A stretch of DNA of 64,000 nt from Labyrinthula sp. Ha (taxonomy: Eukaryota > Sar > Bigyra > Labyrinthulida > Labyrinthulaceae): positions 372,001-436,000 of the forward strand of contig JAALGZ010000002.1 in NCBI GenBank assembly GCA_015227615.1. The letters run 5' to 3'. Both the position numbers and the translations under genes were made by a program. Shown piece after piece: positions 53,281 to 64,000 of the stretch (position 1 is the stretch's first letter; every line of letters starts with the position of its first letter). The notes beneath the pieces were generated by a model. The model made no database searches, was not told the origin of the DNA, and saw only the letters and a program-made list of their open reading frames with translations.

Positions 53281-56200
53281 TTGTTTTGACGTTCCTTTTA
53301 AGAAATATCTTTTAGTTGATTGTAAACCATTCCCATTTCGAACATTTTTTACCAGAAATATTGCAGTATAGTTTAGATTAGGTAATTATTAGACTGGAAT
53401 AGTTTGTGAAATATATTATATTCCTGGTCTTTTACATATTTTGGTGTAGTTATTTTTATTTGAATAAAATTTCTTATAGTATTATTAAAGTACACAATAT
53501 GATATTCTTTTAGTTTTTAGGGATTTTTATGTGTGAAAGGTTCTTTAAATGGTAATATATGACTTGGGAAAGAATATTGTTTGCTTGTGGGAAATATATT
53601 CAGAAATGAGAACCACAAAAATATTTATGCTAATATTGATACAAAGCCTCAAAATAAGAATGAAAATAGTCACAATAATAAAATAGTAGCTGTTACGAGG
53701 CGACCTGCAAGTGTGAACATATAAAACAAGGTATATAGAATGAGAGTAGGCTTAGCAGCAAAAATTATTGCAAAAATAATTAAAATTAGAGGACTTTTAT
53801 GAAATGCAGTGTTTCACAAAAACTGACATTATTCCTATTATAGTCAAATAACTAAATCTTGATGACAAGTCTGAGCTCATAGTACTGCTACTTCAGTCTC
53901 TAGTCAAGAATAACCCTGAGCTTCCTTACATAATATTGTCTCTTGGTCCTCATTATTCTCGGGTTCATCTCACGAATTGCATTTACAAGAAGTTATTTTG
54001 GATATTCAGTCTCAGCACATAACATTACAATAATGGACCCTGTTCGTTTAATTAATTAGCATTACAGACGTTGTAGCGTCGTAGAGTCAAGAATTTATGT
54101 GAAAAGTTGCCGCAGTTAACTTAAAAAAGATCATACTGCAGCAAAACGCTAAATTAAGACATTCTGAAGTAATGCTCTACACGCAGCTCTTCTAGAAGAT
54201 AATGATTAGCTAGCACTAGATTTGAACTGTTCTTGAAGAGCTACTCTACCACATCTTACAAAATCTCCTAACAATGCTTTGATTTAACAAACTTTTATGT
54301 ATGAGAACTTTTTCGTCCCAACCTCAGGCTATGAACCTGTCAATTATGTTCGCACAGGTGTAGCAGGAGCGCATTCGACAGAATTATATCTGTAAGGCTG
54401 CTTTCGTTGAATGGGATCTCAACCTAGCACTGGTCTTATTTATATCCAGCATATTAGGAAAACATGTAAGGAACTAGATTTGATTCAAAAGCCTCACTCT
54501 CAGCTTAATATTAACGCTAGTCCCGTATATAGGAATTATGTCAGTATTTTTTGTCTGCAGATTGCTAAGCATAAGCTACAACTTAATAGAAAATGTAGGT
54601 ACTGTTTCAAGTACGAAGCACTCCACCCGCTTAGTTAGTTTTATTCATTTATAGTCATATCTAGCCACCCCTTGAAACTTGGAATCTTATCAACAATATG
54701 TAATGAAAATACCCACCTCCAGTCATATGTCACAGGTATACATCGGAACTCGCCAACTTCACGTAAAAAAAATAAAAGAAGTCTTAGGCAGTTAATGTTT
54801 TACTTTTCAGTGCTCTTGACTGAAACAAATAGTGGCAAACTTTTTACACCAGTTTTATAGACAAGAGTAAAGGCAACATTGGGGAAGTACATATTCCATG
54901 AATAGAATGTGCACTCCACAACCATCTGGATCTCAAGTGAGAATTCACATTATTTTATCAATAGTTTGGTGAGATATTTTTTGAACCACATGTGTTATTG
55001 TTCATTGGTTTGATAATGATCCAATTATTTTACTCGAATATTAATTGTCACTGATTAAAAATAATGAACTCTTATATTAACAACCAAAAAAAGTTAAAAT
55101 AGATTTTTGATGATTGGGGTTGAAACAGGAACCAGCCAGTCCTTGGTGTTTTGTATCAATATTTTTTACAATAGGAAGTATCAAGCCATCATACTACTGT
55201 TACAGTTCCTCACCATCAATGTGAAGAACTTGTTCCCACTGGAAATCATAGCAGTGTTTTCCTTTTTTTACATCGTTACCTTCCTAACTAAGAATCTTTC
55301 CGTCTATCAGAAGTCTGTAATATCCTCTTGGTCTTAATGTAGCGCAAAGGTAAAATCCTTGCTTAGAATTACTTGAGTTAAAATACTCTATTTTTTGCAG
55401 GGTCTTCTCTCAGGCTATCCATACAAATTATCGGGTACATGCTATAGAAAACTCTGACTTATATTTCTTACATGCATGAAGAACACGTGAATTATCACAA
55501 CGTAAGAATATGAGGTCAATGCTCTAATAAGCATTACCATTAGGTAGAGAATCTGTACTTCTACCAATGAAGAGCGAGACTACATATTTCCAAAGAAAAA
55601 ATTAGCATTCATGTGTGGATTGTATGTCTTGTCTTCATACATTCAGTTTCTGAGGTGGTGCTCCTGCAAAGTCCGAAATGAACTTTACATTAGGGTTATG
55701 GGATTTGTAAATGTAGATAGACGTCAACATGTAGCTACTGTCGTAATCTGCTCTAATCTATCGAAACAATTTGGTGTAACATGATGAGCACGACTTTACT
55801 TTGCTCTGATTTTTTGTTTGAATTAATTTTTCTTTCAGCGCTGTTCATTTGCTTCAATGATTCCTATCAAGTGGATTTGAGTTAGCTTATTATAGGCATT
55901 TAACCTCTAAAATCAATATTATAATTAGTATATAGTGGTCTGTCGTGATTTAGTCCAAGTGACAACTTTATTGGCTTTGTTTGAAAAACAGATATCCAGA
56001 CTTTGGGGTGATTGCTCTTATAAAATTCCGATTTATGATTTTTTTGTCCCTAGGTGCAGCTTGTAGTATTCTACATCTTTTCAGGACGATAAAATTGGTT
56101 AGATCATTTAAATCAAATCCACTCTTAATCTGCAACAGGCGGAAATATTGCTTAGAAAGGCAAACTTGAAAACTTGAAAGCGTTAGTTTGAATTTAATCA

Positions 56201-58277
56201 ATAAGAGAAAATGTTAGCGTTGGGGTTGGCTCAGTAACGTTTCTCTATACCTGGGGTTACAAATGAGCATCGGATTAGATAAAAATTTATCAATAAGTAT
56301 TTGATAACTATTTAGATTCTGATTATCAATGAGAGAATTGGGACTTTGTTTCTTATCAAGTGCTTCAGATTTTTTTCAGATTATGAGTTAATTATCAAAT
56401 AAGAAATTGGACCAAACTGTCTTGGACTAAGCAGTCCAACAACTTATATTCTCTTTATGAACCATATGAAAATCAATGTAAAAAGGTCATATGGTTCAGA
56501 AATTATCCAGGAATAGGTCTTAGTAGGGCCATATCCCCCGTATCTGTTAGAATCTCACACGCTGAAAGAAATAAAAACAAGTATGTTCGTTGGTTCAAGG
56601 TCGTGTGGCCTATTCTCTTGTTGATAATCATTTGATAATCAAAATAGAATCAGAAGCACTTGATGCAAAATAAAATTCCATTTCTCTTATTAATAGTCAG
56701 AATCAAAACGATTATTAAATGTTTATTGATAAATATCTATCAAGTTCGATGCCTTTCTATGATTTAGGGAAAGAATTAAATTTAAAAACATGTCTCTTTA
56801 GATTACTCTTCCAGTTAATCGAGTTATCTTACTGAAATTATTTTTTAGTTACCAATTCGATCTTTTCTAGAGGTTGTAGCTGAATCACTACTGGGTATCT
56901 TGTAGGCCTTCTATTGCATCTTCATTCCTAGTCTTACAAGTTCAGCAGAATGAGATAAAACCCTAGAGTAAATAGGATAAGAGTGCTTCTGTTGAGCTGG
57001 CAATTCTCCTGATTGTCACTGTGTCGTTTCTGTTGCTCTCATCAAAAGCGGGTAATAAAGCCTTGAAGGTTGCAAATAAACGTCTATACAGAATATAAGC
57101 TTGTAGGATAAGTTACTTACGTTCGTTTAAGTCACTATAATACAGGAACACATAGCTTAATAGTAGTTAGAAAGTGTTGATTTTTTTGGTTCATCAACCT
57201 AAGGACTAATAAGATATCCAATGATAACTAAAAAGTTCAAGAACAAGAGATGAACTTTGATTAAGTTGCAGGTACAATACCAATATTGATTAGGACTAAA
57301 GACAAAAGGATGCTGAAGTATCAGTATTGATAAGGAAACCAAGGCTTTTAACCAAGTTCATAAACTATAGCGAGTTCATATTGTAGCCTATGTAAGCCAA
57401 GAGCATCTTAGTTAGTGTATTCAAGACATAGTGTAAAGGGTCAATGCTTAATTCTATAAAACCAAGTATCCAACGAATAAGCCAAGTAGATTAATTCTGT
57501 TTGCCTTTGAAGGACTTCATTTTAAGACTATGTCCATTATTTTCATAAGCTAGAATGCAGGTGAAAAAATTGAGGACCTAACTGCCGCTGGATAAATTCA
57601 ATTTTTTCTTGGTTATATTACATGTCCAATTATTCTTAGGATTTTCTCTTCCATGGCTTAGAGCCAACCTTTTTCAAGACATTGCGTTTATAGAAGAGAA
57701 CCCAATTCGGTTGAATTCATATCTCTAGTAGGGGAGATTATAAGAAAAATGCTTGAATACTGAATAACGGTAGTTAATAATGGTTTTTTTGTTACAACTA
57801 TAAAATCTGTTTATAGCAGAATAAACTTTTTCATGACGGTATGACAGCAGTCCTGAATTAAGAAAGAGGCTTGGGAAAAGAAATACCTGTACTTGTGTAC
57901 CTGATTGATTCAGAACTACCCTATATAAGAACCACTCTTACAAGTCTAAATTTCAGCTTGTTCATCCATCCCTTCTGTAAAATTTAACTTTCCAATATAT
58001 AGGAGACAAATCCCTATTCTATTAGACATCATGGCTGCCTAGTGACTCTGTGAAGAATGTTTTTTTCAATACGTGCACGCACATTCTCTATACTAGCATA
58101 ACCCGGGTTAAATAGTTTTTTGCACAGTTACGTGCGTAAGAGATAGTCGTTGTATTATTGCTTACTATAACCAAAGTCAGCAAAGCTTATCCACTATAAA
58201 TTTCACGGGGTCAGACTAGTGCTCACTGAGTACAGTACCAAAACTAGCCACAGTGAGAATAAGCAGCTTAACAACAG
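53281..58277. other. Intergenic region between the two transporter copies
   Basis: About 5 kb, AT-rich, with no recognisable gene. Short frames (54411-54638, 55107-55337, 55968-56201) look random. It contains the long inverted-repeat element at 56267-56752. The promoter of the intact transporter should lie just right of 53280. Confidence 0.5.
56267..56752. mobile_element. Foldback / MITE-like element with ~190-bp inverted arms
   Basis: The left arm (56267 to about 56456) and the reverse complement of the right arm (56752 back to about 56563) align over their whole length at roughly 70-75% by eye. Shared landmarks, read in from each end, are GCATCG, TTTATCAATAA, GATTCTGA, ATCAAGTGCTTC and CTTG-A-C near the centre. 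The middle ~105 bp holds an 11-bp perfect hairpin (56459-56469 with 56487-56497). No coding capacity is present. Long inverted arms around a short core fit a foldback element or large MITE. The divergence between the arms shows age. No target-site duplication was recognised. Confidence 0.7.
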
Positions 58278-58621
58278 CTACATGTCATTCTTGGTCTTAT
58301 CCTTTTCTGCCATCTTAATCTCATACTTCGTAGGTTGGTAGCACCGTTTGTTCTTTATGCTCAATAATATTACAATGCCGAGAATCATAGAAATTCCACC
58401 TACTACAAAAGAAAACTGACGCCCATCCAAATCAGGTCCTTTGTATCTTTCAGGGGGAATTGAGGCAACAAAGACCAGCCTACTTATATTAATTATTACC
58501 CTGTCCACAGCCATCACAAACCCTTCAAGATTGGATTCTGGCTGAAAGACGAATTCTATCTTCAATTCAAAGACTGAAATAACAACCAAACCATAAGCAG
58601 CAACAGCACCTAAAGCAGCAA

Positions 58622-58650
58622 CTAAAAATGAAAAAAAAACAAGGAATTAC
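58622..58650 (-). other. 29-nt intron in the transporter pseudogene
   Basis: Minus-strand ends GTAATTCC and CATTTTTAG, at the same position and phase as intron 2 of the intact paralogue. The intron sequence has diverged although its position is kept. Confidence 0.85.
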
Positions 58651-59365
58651 TTAGGAGTATTACGTCCGTTACGCCGCTTCCTTTGAATGAGCATAATGTC
58701 GCTAAGATCCAACAGATAGCTCCTCCGGAGAATCCGTTTCTGTTGAGCTCGTAGTATTTCTTAGTACGATCGAGATATTTAGAAAAAAATACGCTGGAAG
58801 GAATTGCCAGTAGAATAGCTGCAGCAAAGCCATAGAAAATAACATCCTCTAAGCTTGAAGGAAAGATTCTACTAACTGTCGCTGCTAGTAGCACCGGTGG
58901 ACCACAAGCGAAGAAATTTGAGACACAGAGTTTAATATAGTTATGCCTACCGTCCCCAAAGTAATGTGAAAACGCCTGTTTGAACGTTGTTGGTTCTCTC
59001 TTGGCGGGAATTGGAGATGGCGGAGTCTTCGGTGCATCACGAACAGCCCAAAGCATATACAGTAAAAGAATAATTGACATCACTCCAAGAAGAACCGACA
59101 CGAAGCGGGGATCAAACTTTGCAGCACAGTCTAAGAGTGAGTGAAAAAAAATACAAAAAAAAACTCATCCACTCTCCCTGGACAACCTAGTTCCAAGTCT
59201 GTAACGCCGTCTTCAGTAAAGTTTGTGAATTCAGGGTTTTCCTCAAGGAACTCATTTTGGAACTTTTGTTCACAAGAATGTAGCTCAAAGTTAACCAACG
59301 GTTCTGAATCAGCAAATGCAGGGAATATCAGCAATGCGGCACCTGTACCAAATATACCTGTCATC

Positions 59366-59571
59366 TATTCGTTATTCTCTGGTGTAGAATAATCTTCTTC
59401 TGGCCAGTAAATATATATTTCTCTTTATATATAAGCTTTATGTGTCGTTCGTCTGTATTCGTGATTGATCGTATCAACGCTTAATATATCTCAGTGTAAC
59501 AGAACTATGTCAACGCCCAAAAGTAGTCTATTTTGCATAACGTAGTATTATTAGTATATATAATACTACTA
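59366..59571. mobile_element. ~206-bp insertion in the transporter pseudogene, unclassified
   Basis: Comparison with the intact paralogue shows extra DNA between ACCTGTCATC and CATCGCACC. CATC occurs on both sides (59362-59365 and 59572-59575), consistent with a 4-bp target duplication. One end carries an AT-rich palindrome (GTAGTATTA / TAATACTAC). There is no coding capacity, and no TG...CA ends fit cleanly. A small non-autonomous transposon is likely. A solo LTR of another family is not excluded. Confidence 0.65.
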
Positions 59572-59955
59572 CATCGCACCAAGCGCAATCGCCAAAGCTC
59601 TCTGATCACTGAGGAACCATTGACTTGCAAGACGAAGAAGCGAAGAGAAACTTAGTGGACAAGCAAGAGATGAAAACAGCTTCGGGAACAAAGCCCAGTT
59701 GAAAATATTATCTGCAAGATACCAGTTCTAGGCTGAACAAACAAGGAACAGCCCGTTAAGCTTCAACGTAACAAGTACACAGTGATCCACAATGTAGCCA
59801 GAAAGAGGATAGTACATCAGCACCAAAACAGATTCTAGAGTTACAAAGCACTCCACGTCAGAAGTAAACGGGAAGGTTTCAACGAACTGAACTTAGTTTG
59901 TCGTGTTAAACTATAAATCATATTCTGCTGTGAGTGTGACTGCTCTTGTTGATTC

Positions 59956-60116
59956 TGTTGGATAGTTGGTCTAAATTGAGTGTTAGTTGGTAGAAGGTAT
60001 CTTATTGAACTAAAGAGGAAGGTAATGGTTTGTACAAAAGAGGAAGGTAATAGTTTCAACTATATATTGAGCAGAGTTTGACTAATAAGAAATAAAATAA
60101 AAACTTACGTTTAACA
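59956..60116 (+). repeat. 5' LTR of copia family 2
   Basis: Homology to the transporter gene stops exactly where TGTTGGATAG begins, and the segment ends GTTTAACA just before the primer site, so TG...CA boundaries enclose 161 bp. Two copies of AGAGGAAGGTAAT lie inside it. The 3' LTR is outside the window, so the boundaries rest on the gene comparison and on alignment with family 1 (AACA then AGxTTAACAG). GATTC at 59951-59955 is the predicted target repeat. Confidence 0.7.
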
Positions 60117-60117
60117 A

Positions 60118-60136
60118 GATTAACAGTCGACTCGCT
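60118..60136 (+). other. Primer-binding site of copia family 2 (tRNA-Asn half-molecule type)
   Basis: One base after the LTR, GATTAACAGTCGACTCGCT is complementary to a tRNA 5' half ending in the anticodon arm: AGTCGA, loop CTGTTAA, then TC. The loop, with anticodon GTT, is the same as in family 1, but the stem bases differ (GTCGA against TTCGG), as if a different tRNA-Asn gene were matched. Confidence 0.65.
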
Positions 60137-60173
60137 TTAGAAATATAGTTTTAAAGTACAAGCAAGTAATAAA

Positions 60174-63100
60174 ATGGATCAAGTAAGAGAGAAGTCAAGA
60201 ATAATGTTATATGATAAAGAAAACTTCATGGAGTAGAAAGAATATATTATAGACCTCGTTGAGTCAAAAGATTTGGAACATGTTTCAACAGGAGAAGATA
60301 CCACTGAACCAGGTACACCAAATACGTCTGTTAATTCAGGTACTGAGGTGAATAGTACAAACAGTACTAAAACTTCAAAAGCCAAAGTTCTCAAAATTAT
60401 TCGTCCATATCTGGATATTATGCTTCATTATCTTATTCATGGTATTAAGGAACCAAAATAAACTATGACAGTTATTGAAAACTACCGTATTGGGAACCGA
60501 GCTGAGATCTTACTTCTTCTGGAGGATAAATTGAATAGACTTGATGGTAGATACTTCTTGGAAAGACTTACAGACTCCAATAAATCATACCGAAACTTTA
60601 AAATGTTTAATGTAGAATTGGATGAACAGAAGGTTATTCATAAGATGTTTCTTTTTGCTCCTAAAACGATGGACATTTTATTGTTAATAAAAGAGTTAGG
60701 CTTATCAGCCAAATTTGAACCCAATAAGAAACCAAGTTACAACAAAGTGTTTGAAAAAGTGCATCAACTTGTTGTGAAAGCTCAGAAAGAATATAAAAGA
60801 AGAATAAATACAAACGGGAGGTATTTGTCAATCATATGTTTCAAATGTAATAAACCTGGACATCTCAAAATTAATTGTCCGAACGAGTGGTGTTGCACCC
60901 TTTGCAAAGCGCAAGGACATTCTTCATATACTTGTAAACGACAGAATACGATGGAAAATACGAAATATCAGAAACACAAAGAAAAGGAAGACTTTGCAAA
61001 TACATTTACGGGTATCGCGTGGTGGAAAGAAGACACAGATAAAATTCTGAAGTTGAAGTCATCTATTTATCACAGCAATACACTTGTTTTGGATAGTGGG
61101 GCAAGTTACCATGTGTGTGGAAAGAATTATTTATGTCACATGAAAGAAGTAAAAGAACTAAAAGAAGTTAAAAAGGTAGATGCAGCTGGAGTTAAAACTT
61201 ATGAATCAAAGAAAATTGGAACTTTTGGTGTTTATTTAGACAATGGACAAAGAATTGTTCTGAAAGATGTGGTAATATTTGATGAATCAAATATATTTTT
61301 GATATCAATGGCAAAGCATGTGAATAAAGGGATCTATTTAAACGCAAAAGAAGATAATCTTTCAATTTACAAGAACGAAATATTATTATACGAAGCAAAA
61401 AGAAATATAAATAATTTATTTCTGTTAAAATGCAAGGCTAAAGAAAACAGCAAGGAAAGATCTTATGACCAAGTTTTTAAAGATAATATAGTGCAACCGA
61501 TAGTGGCTCTTTTCAAAAATACAATATCTCAAGCTGAATACTATCATAATGTTTTTGGTCATCAAGGAATGGAACCGTTGAAGAATACGCTGAATTACTA
61601 TAAGTTGAACTTAAATACGGACACGCTAAAAGAATTCAGTTGCAAAATATGTGAACTAACGAAAATGAAAAAGGCTAGTATATAAAAAAAAGAAAAAGTG
61701 GGTTTTATTTCAGAACCAGGACAATTCTTCGTAATCGACTCTATAGATGTCTTAACTACAAGCAGAGCTGGGAACGTTAGATTCGTTCTAGTTACGGATA
61801 TAAATTCCAAATACCGATTTCTATATTGTTACAAGAGAAAGTCTGAAATAGCAGATCAAATTGTAAGGTTTCTTCACTGGTCTCAAATACAAACAGATAT
61901 TAAGATAAAAAGAATTCATAGAGATCAAGGAAAAGAACTGTACAATACTACTACCAAAAATATTGTCAGGATTATGGAATTTAGTTTACTGTTTCAGCGC
62001 CTTATGTTCCTGAACATAATGGCATAGCTCAAAGAAGTAACCAGTTTGTGTTAACAAGAATTAAGTCAATGATAAACTCCAGTATTTTGGATGAAAAGTT
62101 ATACTGAGACTTCGCTGTGTTTTATGATATATATATATATATAAAACAGGATAATAGAAGGTAAGAATGCAATCTCAGCTTATGAAGCAGTTTTCAACAG
62201 AAAACCTAAATTAAATAATATGCATATTTTTGGTTCTCTAGTTGTGTATTTTATCGAAACAGATTCAAAAACAGAGTGTAAAGGAAGAGAAGGATTTTTT
62301 GCTGGTTACAACTATATTACAGGCGAAGCACTGATCATCGATAAAGATAAAAGAAACTTAATAAAAACTCCGAACTTCAAGATAACTAAAAGAAGAAAAG
62401 CTGATACAGAACAAGAAAGGTTGGATAAAAATATTGACACTGAAAATATTTCTTCTTATTGTCATGAAGATGATGTATCTAGAGAGAAACGTATTACTGA
62501 AACGAAAGAAAACGGTAAGAATATTGAAGAAGATAAAAATCAAAAAGAAACAGAAACACTTCTTCCTCCTGAACAATATGTGAGACGATCAAGCAGAAAG
62601 GTTCAACCACCCGAGAGATTAACTTACGCTCAAGAAGTCAACAATGATACGAAATACATTTTTGAAGATGCAGCCTTTTTATTTGCGCAACCGAATTTAA
62701 TCAACTTTGCTGCCGCAATGATTGTAAAAGATAATACAATTCCGAAGTCATATTTCCAGATAAAGAATAAACCACAGTCAGAAAAGTGGTTTGAAGCGTA
62801 TGACAAGGAGTTGAACAAGTTAATCAAAGTCGGAAAAATGAAACTGATAAATAAAAGTGATTTTAAAGGGACAGAAGTTATTCCTATTATGGAGTTGTAT
62901 TCAAAAAAGATAGATAACATTTCAAAAGAATTGATATTTAAATGCAGGTTTGTTGCACGTGGAGATATGCAAGATGAATTTTTAAAATATTATTCCCCGA
63001 CTGCAAAAATGAAACTTATCGGATTATTTATATTTGTAGTTGCATCGAAAAACTGGAAGTGGATTCAAGTAGATATAGGGAACGCTTTTCTAAACGCAAC

Positions 63101-64000
63101 ACTTGATAGGTTATACTATTATGTGTTACCTCAGAAGTTACGAAGAATTTACCCTAATTATGTATGGGAGTCAAAACAAGCTTTATATGGACTCAAAGAA
63201 TCTCCTTTATATTGGTGTAAAGAAATAAGCAGCACACTAAAAAATCTGGACTTTGAAGTGAATGTCAAAGAAAGTACTATTTTTGTACATAGAACAAGAC
63301 GTATTATTATTTTATTGTATGTGGATGATATGCTTTTTGCTTCGGATTAAGAAAACCAACTTAACTAGATACTGAAAAAACTAAAAGAAGTATATGATGT
63401 TAAAAATACAGCTGAAGTCAAGAACTATGTAGGTTTTGAGATATTTGAAAATGAGCAGTTTGTATTCTTAACAGTGGAAAATTATATCGTGAAGCTAGCA
63501 GAAGCTTTTGAAGTAAAAGAAGATGATAGAAATGTTATTCCTCATGTTGTTAACTATTATATCGACAAACCTGATGATAGCAGAAAGTTGGAGTTTAAAA
63601 GAAAACATCAGTCGATTGTTGAATCTTTAACATACATTGCCAAGGTTTGTCGCCCTGACATTGTGTTCCAGACCAACATGCTTGCACAGTGTGCAAGAAA
63701 ACCAACAACAAAACATCTCAACGCGGCAAAGAAGGTAGTTGGCTATTTATTAAATGTGAAAAACATGGTTTGAAATACAAGAAAGGTGCAAGTAGGGTGG
63801 GTATTGAAGCGTTTTGTGACGCGTCACATGCGTCACTAAACAAAAGATGTTCAGTTACAGGTTTCATTGTGAAGGTCAATAAAGCAGTATTACTCTATAA
63901 AACCAAGAAACAGGAGAAAGTTGCAACGTCGTCAACAGAAGCAGAAATAGTTGCCTGTGCTACATTAATTAAAGAACTCAGGTGGTTGAAGATAAACTTG
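60174..64000 (+). pseudogene. Decayed copia family 2 gag-pol, truncated by the window edge
   Basis: The same order as family 1, about half identical by eye. Zinc knuckles CFKCNKPGHLKINC and CTLCKAQGHSSYTC, protease LVLDSGASYHVCG, pre-integrase and integrase (FFVIDSIDVL, HRDQGKEL, VPEHNGIAQRS), RT (FVARGD, QVDIGNAFLNATL, YGLKESPLYW, LYVDDMLFAS) and RNase H (FCDASHAS, ATSSTEAEIVA) are all visible. The frame is interrupted by stops near 60234 (in place of a Trp), 60459, 61683, 62104 and 63348, and by frameshifts near 61985, around the TA run at 62127 and near 63765. The last bases of RNase H and the 3' LTR are beyond 64000. It is therefore inactive, and older than family 1. It lies antisense in the transporter pseudogene. 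Confidence 0.93.
62127..62143 (+). repeat. AT dinucleotide microsatellite
   Basis: A 17-bp alternating AT run inside the integrase/RT spacer of the decayed copia element. The reading frame is lost around it, so slippage here probably contributed to the decay. Confidence 0.8.

Larger units (their letters stand above)
58278..59955 (-). pseudogene. Disrupted paralogue of the MFS transporter
   Basis: Homologous throughout to the intact gene at 51689-53280. Exon 3 (58621-58278) and exon 2 (59129-58651) are still open, joined by a 29-nt intron. The exon-1 portion is broken. The intron-1 site is shrunk to about 24 nt and its T-run is lengthened, so splicing there gives a frameshift. A ~206-bp insertion lies at 59366-59571. 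In-frame stops interrupt the segment left of 59955, at positions equivalent to TxxVQFV, EYxLFF and CSxxWYL of the intact protein. The homology stops abruptly at 59955, where a copia LTR begins; the missing N-terminus, if kept, should lie beyond that element, outside the window. A 99-bp tract (59031-59129) is nearly identical to the intact copy. Confidence 0.92.

Noticed and set aside
56221-56245. tRNA-like box (GGCTCAGTAACG)
   Set aside because: No matching T-arm or acceptor stem at the right distance. No tRNA gene was identified anywhere in the window.
61985-62110. Stops in the family 2 copia frame read as evidence for a variant genetic code
   Set aside because: TAA, TAG and TGA occur at scattered sites together with frameshifts in this element, while all three stops end intact host genes. 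Decay explains them.

Overview
This window is nuclear DNA from a eukaryote: AT-rich, gene-poor and carrying retrotransposons. Genes such as the FG nucleoporin, COG4, the PAK-type kinase, the CCDC25/Jlp2-like protein and an RS/cold-shock RNA-binding protein occur only in eukaryotes. TAA, TAG and TGA all end recognisable genes, so the code looks standard. The three introns whose splicing restores a conserved protein are only 28-29 nt long. Such micro-introns, with an ExxHGH (PTPS-III-like) pterin enzyme, suggest a protist lineage (stramenopile, alveolate or rhizarian are possibilities). The sequence alone does not settle the taxon.

Layout, left to right. 1-647 (-) is the N-terminal part of a tandem-SAP protein that runs off the left edge. 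0.65-8.1 kb is non-coding. 8145-8717 (-) is a cold-shock-domain protein with RS and RGG/RDD tails. 8.7-12.9 kb is non-coding. 12892-14207 (-) is a PAK-like Ste20 kinase with one 29-nt intron. 14.2-23.0 kb is a desert holding a small inverted-repeat element, a possible decayed reverse-transcriptase fragment and an orphan open frame. 23033-31304 holds two head-to-tail, intact Ty1/copia elements sharing three identical 78-bp LTRs inside one 5-bp target duplication. 31.3-34.9 kb is non-coding. 34934-38351 is a compact four-gene cluster: PTPS-like, NUP62/NSP1-like, CCDC25-like and a four-TM protein. 38.4-42.9 kb is non-coding. 42980-45316 (+) is COG4. 46.3-48.6 kb is a broken MULE transposase. 51689-53280 (-) is a three-exon MFS transporter resembling FLVCR/SLC49. 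53.3-58.3 kb is non-coding and contains a ~486-bp foldback element. 58278-59955 (-) is a pseudogene copy of the transporter, hit by stops, a frameshift, a ~206-bp insertion and a second copia element (59956 to the right edge, + strand, itself decayed).

The host genes are housekeeping: nuclear transport, Golgi tethering, RNA binding, signalling, pterin metabolism and transport. They do not form one pathway. The most notable signals are in the mobile DNA. Both copia families carry, directly after the 5' LTR, a site complementary to the anticodon arm of tRNA-Asn(GUU), which suggests half-tRNA priming. The intact family has very short LTRs and sits as a tandem dimer. The two transporter copies share a 99-bp tract differing at one base inside otherwise diverged sequence, as expected from gene conversion.
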